A stretch of DNA of 64,000 bases from an uncultured Mollicutes bacterium (GTDB lineage: Bacteria; Bacillota_I; Bacilli_A; ML615J-28; CAG-313). The notes below the pieces were generated by a model. The model did not search any database and was not told the origin of the DNA. It worked only from the letters and a program-made list of their open reading frames with translations. A program made the position numbers and the translations under genes. Positions within the stretch are counted from its first letter, which is position 1; each line of letters opens with the position of its first letter. Shown here in pieces: positions 9,869 to 16,544 of the stretch. The stretch lies in assembly GCA_900548675.1 (NCBI GenBank), contig URLJ01000001.1, forward strand, positions 62,001-126,000, given 5' to 3'.

Positions 9869-10675
9869 ATGGAGTACAAAACAATTAGAAATTTATGTAT
9901 TGCCGGAGTAGCGGGAATAATTCTTTTAATAGTTTTATTTAGTTCTATCGCTACAATACCAACAGGATTTGTTGGAGTAAAAACAAGATTTGGAAAGGTT
10001 CAAGAAACAATGATTAATGAAGGGTTTAATTTAAAAGCGCCTTTTATTGAAAAAATAGTTAAAATCGATTGTAGAACTCAAAAAATTGATTACACAATGG
10101 AAGCTAGTTCAAGAGATTTACAAAAGGTTAGTAATTTAAAAATTTCAGTTAATTACAATGTTTCAAAAGATAGTGCAAATCAATTGTATAAAAACGTAGG
10201 TGTAGATTATAAAACTATCGTTTTAGAACCAGCAATTTACGAAGCTATTAAATCAACAATAGCAAACTATACAGCAGAAGAATTAATTACAAAAAGAGAT
10301 GAGGTTTCGGCATTGGCGCTTGAAGCATTATACAATAGAGTGCACGACAAAGGAATTTACATAACTGCATTAAGTATAGCAGACTTATCTTTTTCAGCAG
10401 AATTCGATGCAGCTATTGAAGCAAAACAAATCGTTGAACAGCAAACAAAACAAGCTGAATACGAATTAGAAAAAGCTAAAATTGAAAACGAAAAAGCAAT
10501 TGAAAATGCAAAGGCTGAAGCAGAAGTAATGAGACAACAAAATGCACAAATTACAGAACAAACTTTAAGATTAAAAGAATTAGAGATTCAACAAGCATTC
10601 ATTGAAAAATGGAATGGACAATTAAGTACATATTCAATGGGAAATTCAGTACCATTTATTAATATAGGAGATTAA
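9869..10675 (+). CDS. SPFH / band-7 (prohibitin-like) membrane protein
   Basis: A 268-aa protein with one N-terminal membrane segment (about 10-30) and a band-7 domain beginning TGFVGVKTRFGKVQ. A long helical coiled-coil arm follows (about 185-245, rich in E, K, A and Q). SPFH proteins form large ring cages on membranes and often regulate proteases such as FtsH. A phage copy could protect or remodel the host membrane or guard against its protease. The fold is clear and the role is inferred. It is the first gene after its own promoter. Confidence 0.85.
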   Translation: MEYKTIRNLCIAGVAGIILLIVLFSSIATIPTGFVGVKTRFGKVQETMINEGFNLKAPFIEKIVKIDCRTQKIDYTMEASSRDLQKVSNLKISVNYNVSKDSANQLYKNVGVDYKTIVLEPAIYEAIKSTIANYTAEELITKRDEVSALALEALYNRVHDKGIYITALSIADLSFSAEFDAAIEAKQIVEQQTKQAEYELEKAKIENEKAIENAKAEAEVMRQQNAQITEQTLRLKELEIQQAFIEKWNGQLSTYSMGNSVPFINIGD

Positions 10676-10685
10676 GGAGGATTAT

Positions 10686-10991
10686 ATGTTACAAACTAAT
10701 TTAGAACCATATACAACCACAAGTGCTACTGCATATGAACCATACACTCTTACATTACATCATTCAGGTGTAAATCTTCTTAAAACTAAATCAATGCCAG
10801 AAATAACACAAGTAATTTTTCAAAAAGATTTAACAATAGTTGTGTGGGCAGATAAAGAAAGAACAATAGTAAAATGTTCTGAAGAAGATTTTGATAAAGA
10901 AAAAGGTCTAGCAATGGCAATTGCAAAAAGATTTATGGAAAGAAATAAATTTAAAAAATTATTGGATACTGCTGTTATTCAAGATAAATAG
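10686..10991 (+). CDS. hypothetical protein, 101 aa
   Basis: A small soluble protein of unknown family with a good GGAGG site. The central part (VIFQKDLTIVVWADKERTIV) reads as two beta strands, and a basic helix ends the protein (AIAKRFMERNKFKKLL). It sits between the SPFH gene and another small gene with close spacing, so it belongs to the same operon. No function can be assigned. Confidence 0.65.
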   Translation: MLQTNLEPYTTTSATAYEPYTLTLHHSGVNLLKTKSMPEITQVIFQKDLTIVVWADKERTIVKCSEEDFDKEKGLAMAIAKRFMERNKFKKLLDTAVIQDK

Positions 10992-10999
10992 GAGGAACT

Positions 11000-11233
11000 A
11001 TGGCAAAACAAGATAAAGGCGCAGTTTTTTCAAAATTTAGTTTAAAAGCTATGAAACAAAAAAGAAGTCAAAAGCAAGCTATAAAGCAGGCACAAGAATT
11101 TTCAAGAAGGATGGAAGAAAGCAAGAAAAAAGCAAGACAAGATTTTTTAAACAAATTAATGATAAATGCTGCTGCTATGAATGATGCGCGCGAAGACTGG
11201 GAAGATAAAGAGGAGGAAAATACAGAATGTTAG
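11000..11233 (+). CDS. hypothetical basic helical protein, 77 aa
   Basis: A short, very basic and Gln-rich helical protein (SLKAMKQKRSQKQAIKQAQ) with an acidic C-terminal tail (REDWEDKEEENTEC). It has AGGAGG 6 nt before the ATG. Its last codons overlap the start of the dUTPase gene, so the two are translationally coupled. It could bind nucleic acid, but I see no known motif. Confidence 0.6.
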   Translation: MAKQDKGAVFSKFSLKAMKQKRSQKQAIKQAQEFSRRMEESKKKARQDFLNKLMINAAAMNDAREDWEDKEEENTEC

Positions 11234-11994
11234 AAAGCACTTTTTATAATTTATTAAATTCTATTATGAATTTAACAGAAGATGAAACAAAAGAATTTTT
11301 AAATTCATACAATGATTTTTTTGATGCTTTATTAGCCAATCAAGAACTTATTAATGAAATTAAACGTCAAATGAGATTAGAAGGTCTTAATGCCACAACA
11401 GGTATAGAAAAGAAAGAAGCTTTATTAGAAAGTATGCGAGGATTAAAAAATGGGCCTATTAAATTAATTAAAGAACAAGAAGAAATTTATAATAAAGTAT
11501 TAAATATAACAAGTCAATTATATGATAAAGCACTTGAAGATATTAATAGAGAAACAGCAGTTGTATCAGTTGAATTATGCCATGAAAATGCAAAATTACC
11601 AACTTATGCACATAAAGATGATGCAGGATTTGATTTTTATTTACCAGAAGATTTTACTATTAAAGCACATGAATATGGTAAAATAGCAAAAACTGGTTTA
11701 AAAATGGCAATACCAACTGGTTATGAATTACAAATTAGACCTAGAAGTGGGAATTCAGTTAAAACAACTTTAAGAATTTCAAACGCACCAGGAACAATTG
11801 ACTGCGGATACTGTGACGAAATTGGAATTATTTGCGACAATATTGGAGATGAAGATATTACATTTAAAGCTGGAGATAGAATTGCACAAGGAGTGTTAAA
11901 TATAGTACCAAGAGGGGTATTTAATCAAGTAGATGATATTTTAACTGTCGCAGGTTCTAATAGACAAGGTGGATACGGCTCGTCAGGGCAATAA
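11227..11994 (+). CDS. dut: dUTP diphosphatase with an N-terminal helical extension
   Basis: A 255-aa protein. Residues 1 to about 118 are helical and unlike dUTPase. The rest is a trimeric-type dUTPase with all five motifs: DAGFDFY, RPRSG, APGTIDCGYCDE (with the catalytic Asp), GDRIAQ, and the C-terminal arm RQGGYGSSG. It converts dUTP to dUMP and pyrophosphate, keeping uracil out of DNA and feeding thymidylate synthesis by the ThyX encoded next. The usual enzyme is about 140-150 aa, so the extension is notable and may be a regulatory or signalling domain. Confidence 0.92.
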   Translation: MLESTFYNLLNSIMNLTEDETKEFLNSYNDFFDALLANQELINEIKRQMRLEGLNATTGIEKKEALLESMRGLKNGPIKLIKEQEEIYNKVLNITSQLYDKALEDINRETAVVSVELCHENAKLPTYAHKDDAGFDFYLPEDFTIKAHEYGKIAKTGLKMAIPTGYELQIRPRSGNSVKTTLRISNAPGTIDCGYCDEIGIICDNIGDEDITFKAGDRIAQGVLNIVPRGVFNQVDDILTVAGSNRQGGYGSSGQ

Positions 11995-12010
11995 AAGTAG
12001 GAGGTTATCA

Positions 12011-12676
12011 ATGAAAATAATAGAGCCATCAATAGAAGTACAAAACTTTAATGGAGAACAAATAATGAAAAATATAGAACAAGCTTGTAGAACTTGTTAT
12101 AGGTCAGAAGATAAGATTTCAAATGAAAGTTATAAAACTCTATTAAAAAATTGTATAACTCGTGGACACGAAAGTGTTATGGAACATGAAAAAATTACTG
12201 TAAGAATGGTTTGCGATATTGGAGTTTATAAAGATTTAACTAGACATAGAATTGCATCATTTTCAATAGAAAGTACGAGATATTGCAATTACGGAAAAGA
12301 TAAATTTGATAATGAAATTAAATTTATTAAACCTTGTAATATAGATGAAGATAGTGATTTATATGTATTTTGGGAACATACAATGAGAAGAATAGAAATG
12401 AATTATCTTCATATGGCTGAACACGGAGCAACTCCAGACCAAATGAGAATGATATTACCACATTCAACTGCGGCAGAAGTGTGTATGACAGCTAATATTA
12501 GAGAATGGAGACATATATTAGATTTAAGAACTAAAAAAATGACACACCCCTCTATTAGACAAATTTTAATTCCGCTATTACTATTATTCAAAACTGAAAT
12601 GCCAGAACTATTTGGGGATATAGAATATGACACAGATTTTGAAAAAGAAAAATATGCGACACTTACGGTGAAATAA
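12011..12676 (+). CDS. thyX: flavin-dependent thymidylate synthase ThyX
   Basis: A 221-aa enzyme that makes dTMP from dUMP using FAD and methylenetetrahydrofolate. The ThyX signature is present as TRHRIASFSIESTRYCNY (RHRxxS...SxR), and HESVMEHEKIT is a family hallmark near the N-terminus. I place the start at the ATG at 12011 because TAGGAGG lies just upstream; the open frame continues further back into dut without a good ribosome site. It works directly after the dUTPase in the same pathway. Confidence 0.93.
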   Translation: MKIIEPSIEVQNFNGEQIMKNIEQACRTCYRSEDKISNESYKTLLKNCITRGHESVMEHEKITVRMVCDIGVYKDLTRHRIASFSIESTRYCNYGKDKFDNEIKFIKPCNIDEDSDLYVFWEHTMRRIEMNYLHMAEHGATPDQMRMILPHSTAAEVCMTANIREWRHILDLRTKKMTHPSIRQILIPLLLLFKTEMPELFGDIEYDTDFEKEKYATLTVK

Positions 12677-12677
12677 A

Positions 12678-13427
12678 ATGAGCAAAATTAAATATGAAGA
12701 TATAAAAGATGCTGCCAGCTTTCATGGCTGGGAGCTTATAACGAAAGAATATGTAAATTTACAAACTGAAATGGAATTTAAATGTCCTGAAGGTCATATT
12801 GTAAATTCAAATTGGAAAAAAGTGCGCGAAAATTTTCTATGCCCTATTTGCGAACAAGCTAAACAACAATATGGTACAGTAGAAATAAAAAGTAAAACAA
12901 AAGGTAGTACAAGAGTGTTAGCTTTAGACCAAGCAACAAACGTAAGTGGTTGGTCAGTTTATGACAATAAACAATTAATAGCTTATGGGAAAATTAGTTT
13001 TACACAGTCTGATACTGTAGAAAGAATGAGCAAAATTCGTCAATGGTTAGTTAATATGATAGAAAATTGGAAACCAGACAAAGTAGCTTTAGAAGACATA
13101 CAATTACAAAAATTTGCAAATAAACACGGAAAAGAAGAAGGCGCAGTCACTACTTATAAAGTATTAGCGCAATTGCAAGGAACGTTAATGGTTACAATTT
13201 TTGAAAAAGGAATAATTCCAATAATCGTTCATACTGCAACTTGGCGCTCTCACTGTAAAATTGGTGCCAAATCAAGAAACGACCAAAAACGCGCAGCTCA
13301 ATTATTAGTTCAAAAAAAATTTGAAAAAAATGTAACACAAGACGAAGCTGATGCAATTTGTATTGGTTTATATGTAACAGAAAAATATTTAAAAAATAAC
13401 GAAATGATAGATTTCGATAGTTTATAA
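12678..13427 (+). CDS. RuvC-like Holliday junction resolvase with N-terminal zinc domain
   Basis: A 249-aa protein. The N-terminal 62 residues carry a zinc-binding module (CPEGH and CPIC). The C-terminal part is an RNase H-fold RuvC-type nuclease with its acidic residues in order: D84 in LALDQATNVSGW, E139 in VALEDIQL, and D222/D225 in QDEADAICIG. Such phage enzymes cut branched DNA before packaging. It begins 1 nt after thyX with GGTGAAAT as a weak ribosome site, so coupling is likely. The fused zinc module may help bind DNA junctions. Confidence 0.85.
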   Translation: MSKIKYEDIKDAASFHGWELITKEYVNLQTEMEFKCPEGHIVNSNWKKVRENFLCPICEQAKQQYGTVEIKSKTKGSTRVLALDQATNVSGWSVYDNKQLIAYGKISFTQSDTVERMSKIRQWLVNMIENWKPDKVALEDIQLQKFANKHGKEEGAVTTYKVLAQLQGTLMVTIFEKGIIPIIVHTATWRSHCKIGAKSRNDQKRAAQLLVQKKFEKNVTQDEADAICIGLYVTEKYLKNNEMIDFDSL

Positions 13428-13438
13428 AGGAGAATTTT

Positions 13439-13825
13439 ATGGAAATTAGTTTAAGACAAGTGGAAGTATTAAATAACACAATACAAGAATTATTACCACT
13501 TAAATTAGAATTATCTTTAGCTTTTCAATTAGCTTCATTAGCAAGAGAAATTCATGAAGCTTTTGATATGTTAAATACAGAAAGAACAAAAATAGTTACT
13601 AAATATGCTAAAAAAGATGACAATGGACAAATAGTAGTAGATAAAGAAAATAACAATATGATAGAAATTCCTGATGAAGATGTGAAAAAAGTAGATGCAG
13701 AGTTAGATGAACTATTTGCAAGAAAAATAGAATTACAAAGCAATAAAATTCAATTAGAGGCAATTAAAGATTTAGATTTAACAGTTGGACAAATTGAAGT
13801 TTTAGTGCCTTTTATAGAAAAATAA
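13439..13825 (+). CDS. hypothetical helical protein, 128 aa
   Basis: The last gene of the + strand replication operon. It is almost entirely helical (heptad-like stretches at about 5-50 and 75-105) with an acidic middle. A short beta hairpin (GQIVVDKENNNMIEIP) is predicted around 60-78. I do not recognise a family. Its stop is followed immediately by the bidirectional terminator. Confidence 0.65.
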   Translation: MEISLRQVEVLNNTIQELLPLKLELSLAFQLASLAREIHEAFDMLNTERTKIVTKYAKKDDNGQIVVDKENNNMIEIPDEDVKKVDAELDELFARKIELQSNKIQLEAIKDLDLTVGQIEVLVPFIEK

Positions 13826-13831
13826 AAAATA

Positions 13832-13860
13832 GGGAAGTCATTTGACTTCCCTTTATTTTT
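13832..13860. terminator. bidirectional intrinsic terminator between converging operons
   Basis: A 9-bp perfect stem, GGGAAGTCA-TT-TGACTTCCC (13832-13851), with a T-rich tract on the + side and an A-rich tract (13821-13831) serving the - strand. It ends both the replication operon and the late operon, whose last genes converge here. Confidence 0.85.
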
Positions 13861-13861
13861 T

Positions 13862-14245
13862 TTATTCTTTATTTTCTTCAATAATTTCAGGTTCTTTTTC
13901 TTCTTCTATATCTTCATCAATTATTTCATAATTAATAACTTTTTTAGTTGTTATAAACTTTTTATTAATTAAATTTTGGAACCATTCATATCCACCTGTT
14001 GCAGCCCATCCTAAAATTAAACCAATTGAAACTTGTTTAATAAAATCTGCCACAATAAAAATTTCTGCTCCTGTTGCATAAATAATTCCTATTATTATAG
14101 CTCCTAAAATTGGTAACACAGTTGTTAAAAAATAATTTGGTAAAGTAGTAAATTTTTTAAACATTTCACCTAAAACTATTAATCCACCAACTATTAAAAT
14201 ATAATCGAATGGAATATATTCAAATACTAAATTAATTAAATCCAT
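13862..14245 (-). CDS. holin
   Basis: A 127-aa membrane protein with three likely transmembrane segments (about 13-30, 38-60 and 66-85) and a charged, mostly acidic C-terminal tail. It lies directly after the endolysin gene as the last late gene and starts with AAGGAGG. Holins form timed holes in the host membrane so that the endolysin can reach the wall. Size, topology and position fit; the family is not certain from sequence alone. Confidence 0.8.
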   Translation of the reverse strand: MDLINLVFEYIPFDYILIVGGLIVLGEMFKKFTTLPNYFLTTVLPILGAIIIGIIYATGAEIFIVADFIKQVSIGLILGWAATGGYEWFQNLINKKFITTKKVINYEIIDEDIEEEKEPEIIEENKE

Positions 14246-14259
14246 TAACTAAATCCTCC

Positions 14260-15201
14260 TTAAACAACTTTTAAATATTGGCTAGAAACCCATTGATTTT
14301 CACCAATTTTTGACCAACCATCTTGTTCTTCTGTTACAGTTACAACTGTTCCATTTTTTAAAGCTCCTACTTTTGTCCCCGCTGGTGCATTTCTAACATT
14401 TAATCCTTTAGCTGTATTAACTTTCATTTTTTTATTTGTTGTTGTAGAATGTGATTTGCCTACTTCTGTTGTATAATCTAAACAAATCCACCCCATTCCA
14501 GATTTTAATTTACCCCAGTTGCCATTTGTTTCAACAATTGTATAAGTTCCTTTGTCTGTAATTTGTCCTGTAATTGCATATTGAGTTCCAGGTTTTTCTC
14601 TAATGTTTAAACAATTTGCAGTTACTTTTACTAAATAGCCTTCTACTGGCGCAGGAGCTGGTTCTGGTTGTGGCTCTGGTTGTGGCTGATTATTATCTAA
14701 TCTTTCATTAACAATTCGAGCTAATTCCTCCATTTTACTTTTTAAGTATGGACCAGGACATGCTGTTGCCGCAAACATACTATGATATGTTAAACTTCCA
14801 TTTGGTGTTCCGTCGAATTCTAATCTAAATCCGTATCTTCTACAAACGTCTTCTGCTAAATTAACTAATGAATTCCAAGCGGCTTCTGAAATAGACCAAT
14901 TTCCACCAATTTCATTATTGGCAACTTCAACTGTAATTGCTTGTCTATCATTTAAAGCATTAGAAGATGTCCATCCTCTATAAGCTTCATCTACATATAA
15001 AGCTATTCTTCCATCTGTTCCTATTCCATAATTAGAACTTGCTCCTCTATTAGGATTTTGAAATAATTTTCCACATTGTTCTACACTTAAATTACCAGCC
15101 ATGTGATGAGGTGTAAATTTACATACTTTATAACCTTTTCTATCTGAATAGTTATTAGAACTTGCAGGTACCACTACTGTAGCTAAATCAGATTTTATCA
15201 T
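14260..15201 (-). CDS. endolysin: N-acetylmuramoyl-L-alanine amidase with two SH3 domains
   Basis: A 313-aa lysin. Residues 1-170 are an amidase-2 domain with zinc ligands in TPHHMAG (about 30-36) and in YHSMFAATACPGPYL (about 150-165). A Pro-Gln-Glu linker (PQPEPQPEPAPAP) follows, then two bacterial SH3 wall-binding domains (about 190-245 and 255-313, each with LNIREKPG or LNVRNAPAG). It cuts the bond between MurNAc and the stem peptide. There is no signal peptide, so it depends on the holin. Its ATG overlaps the stop of a 24-aa ORF (TAATG). Confidence 0.93.
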   Translation of the reverse strand: MIKSDLATVVVPASSNNYSDRKGYKVCKFTPHHMAGNLSVEQCGKLFQNPNRGASSNYGIGTDGRIALYVDEAYRGWTSSNALNDRQAITVEVANNEIGGNWSISEAAWNSLVNLAEDVCRRYGFRLEFDGTPNGSLTYHSMFAATACPGPYLKSKMEELARIVNERLDNNQPQPEPQPEPAPAPVEGYLVKVTANCLNIREKPGTQYAITGQITDKGTYTIVETNGNWGKLKSGMGWICLDYTTEVGKSHSTTTNKKMKVNTAKGLNVRNAPAGTKVGALKNGTVVTVTEEQDGWSKIGENQWVSSQYLKVV

Positions 15202-15275
15202 TATTCTTCCTCCCCTCTATTATTTGATAATTCTTCTTCCATTTCTGGAGATAAATAAATATCGTTTTCGTTCAT
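15201..15275 (-). CDS. 24-aa acidic small ORF coupled to the endolysin
   Basis: ATG at 15275 preceded by AAGGAGG with 6-nt spacing; TAA at 15203-15201 overlaps the endolysin ATG as TAATG. The peptide is acidic (MNENDIYLSPEMEEEL...). The ribosome site of the endolysin lies inside its last codons. In many Gram-positive phages a tiny XkdX-type protein sits between tail-fibre and lysis genes, which this might represent. Alternatively it is only a coupling device that sets endolysin dosage. Confidence 0.55.
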   Translation of the reverse strand: MNENDIYLSPEMEEELSNNRGEEE

Positions 15276-15375
15276 TTTATTCCTCCTTGAAAAACTTATT
15301 AAAAGATATAAAATATCTTTTCTTCTTTTGTTAATGTATTATTTTCTTTTGTTTTATTCAAATTTTATAATCAAA
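15276..15375. other. non-coding gap between fibre and lysis genes
   Basis: About 100 nt with no gene. It holds a perfect AT-rich hairpin, AAAAGATAT-AAA-ATATCTTTT (15301-15321), and the ribosome site of the 24-aa ORF. The hairpin is too weak to call a terminator with confidence. Confidence 0.4.
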
Positions 15376-16455
15376 TTAAGCCGTTCTTCTCCAAATATAT
15401 ACCGCATAATATGGTGGCATATTATTATGATTTCCTCCGTCGCACATGTAGCCAGTATTGCCTGAAACACTATGAGTATGGTCACCAACTGAACTTGCAT
15501 ATAAGTTACCATAGCTTGCGTTTACCCATTGATATGAATTTAAATTTAATATGCTTAATGAACCACTTTCATAAGAAACATTTAAATAACTTCCTGCGGC
15601 TCCACCATATCTAATTGTATGATAATGACTACCTCCTCCACCAGAAGTAATACTAACAGAGTGACGATGTGAAGGTATTTGCGCTGTGGTTAGAGTATGA
15701 AAATCTTCTCCACCTTTTGAACCTGCGCGCGCATTCCATGCTGTATTTTTAATTGAACCAAAATAGGTATCTGTATTTGCATCACAATTTCCTACTCCCA
15801 ATAGAAATCTACCTTTAATTTGTTCCCACGTTCCACCAATTATATAAGTTGGATTTGTATTACTAGTACTCATATAAATTGAACCAACTGGATAATGAGC
15901 TAATGCATCTCCTACATGTTGACAAGTACAAAGTACAGTAAAACCGCTCATATCAGAGACCATTGCTGTTCCCCAACCTGACCAAAGATTTTGATAACCA
16001 TTAATACTCCAAGAAACATATACTTTATCAATATAAATTGTTGTATAACTCCATTGCTGGCCTCCATTGGTAAATACTAAATAAACATAACCATCAGTCC
16101 CTGTTGCCCAATGTACATCTTTTACCATTGTTCGATTATCAATTTTACAAGTACAATTATGATAAGCTGTATTTGTTCCATTATTACAAAAATAACAAGA
16201 CGCTTCCCATTCAGTAACTCCACTATAATTAAAAAAATGTCCTTTTACTGTTATCATAAAATTTTCATTTGATTGTTTTACATTTCCAACTTTTAATGCC
16301 AAATGTCCAGTTATACTAGGGTCTCTTGCAAACATATGACAATACAAATCAGAAAAAAATTCTGCTGTAGTTCCTACTATTTTATGGTCATTTGCGCTTC
16401 TTGGATAAAAATTATTTCCTCTTTCATCTTTTAAAGTTCCTGCATAATTTGCCAT
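15376..16455 (-). CDS. collar-type tail fibre / receptor-binding protein
   Basis: A 359-aa structural protein starting MANYAGTLKDERGNNFYPRS, a typical fibre N-terminus. The C-terminal third is a collar/baseplate fibre module: PVGSIYMS, GGTWEQIKGRFLLGVG, metal-site-like HRHS and DHTHS histidine motifs, and PPYYAVYIWRRTA at the end. Such domains form trimeric tips that touch the host surface. I choose the ATG at 16455 because conserved fibre sequence starts there. The in-frame upstream TTG (16518) lies inside a leader ORF. The ATG itself has only a weak ribosome site; see the hairpin feature just upstream. Confidence 0.75.
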   Translation of the reverse strand: MANYAGTLKDERGNNFYPRSANDHKIVGTTAEFFSDLYCHMFARDPSITGHLALKVGNVKQSNENFMITVKGHFFNYSGVTEWEASCYFCNNGTNTAYHNCTCKIDNRTMVKDVHWATGTDGYVYLVFTNGGQQWSYTTIYIDKVYVSWSINGYQNLWSGWGTAMVSDMSGFTVLCTCQHVGDALAHYPVGSIYMSTSNTNPTYIIGGTWEQIKGRFLLGVGNCDANTDTYFGSIKNTAWNARAGSKGGEDFHTLTTAQIPSHRHSVSITSGGGGSHYHTIRYGGAAGSYLNVSYESGSLSILNLNSYQWVNASYGNLYASSVGDHTHSVSGNTGYMCDGGNHNNMPPYYAVYIWRRTA

Positions 16456-16464
16456 ATTTATTCT

Positions 16465-16510
16465 ATTATTCAATTGTTGGAGGAAACAATTAAATAATTG
16501 TAACCTCCTT
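16465..16510 (-). promoter_or_regulatory. hairpin-spaced ribosome binding site with UCCUCC loop
   Basis: Reading the - strand: a strong AAGGAGG (16510-16504), 5 nt, a 14-bp stem ATTATTTAATTGTT / AACAATTGAATAAT (16498-16465, one U-G pair) closed by the loop UCCUCC, then 9 nt and the ATG of the fibre gene. If the hairpin forms, the GGAGG is brought to about 14 nt from the ATG. The loop is also complementary to GGAGG and could compete for it. T4 genes 25 and 38 are known cases where a hairpin bridges a long ribosome-site spacing. Confidence 0.5.
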
Positions 16511-16531
16511 TTTCTCAAAAATTACTTTCAT
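16490..16531 (-). CDS. 13-aa leader ORF before the fibre gene
   Basis: ATG at 16531 with GGAGG 9 nt upstream (overlapping the stop of the preceding gene as TAGGAGG) encodes MKVIFEKKEVTII and stops at 16490. The ORF covers the second GGAGG, and its stop lies in the 5' arm of the hairpin. Ribosomes translating it would melt that structure. This is the layout expected of a translational coupling leader and not of a functional protein. Confidence 0.45.
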   Translation of the reverse strand: MKVIFEKKEVTII

Positions 16532-16544
16532 TTTAAATTTCCTC

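Noticed and set aside
16456..16518. N-terminal extension of the collar fibre gene to a TTG at 16518
   Set aside because: The extension is read through a hairpin and a leader ORF; conserved fibre sequence begins at the ATG at 16455.
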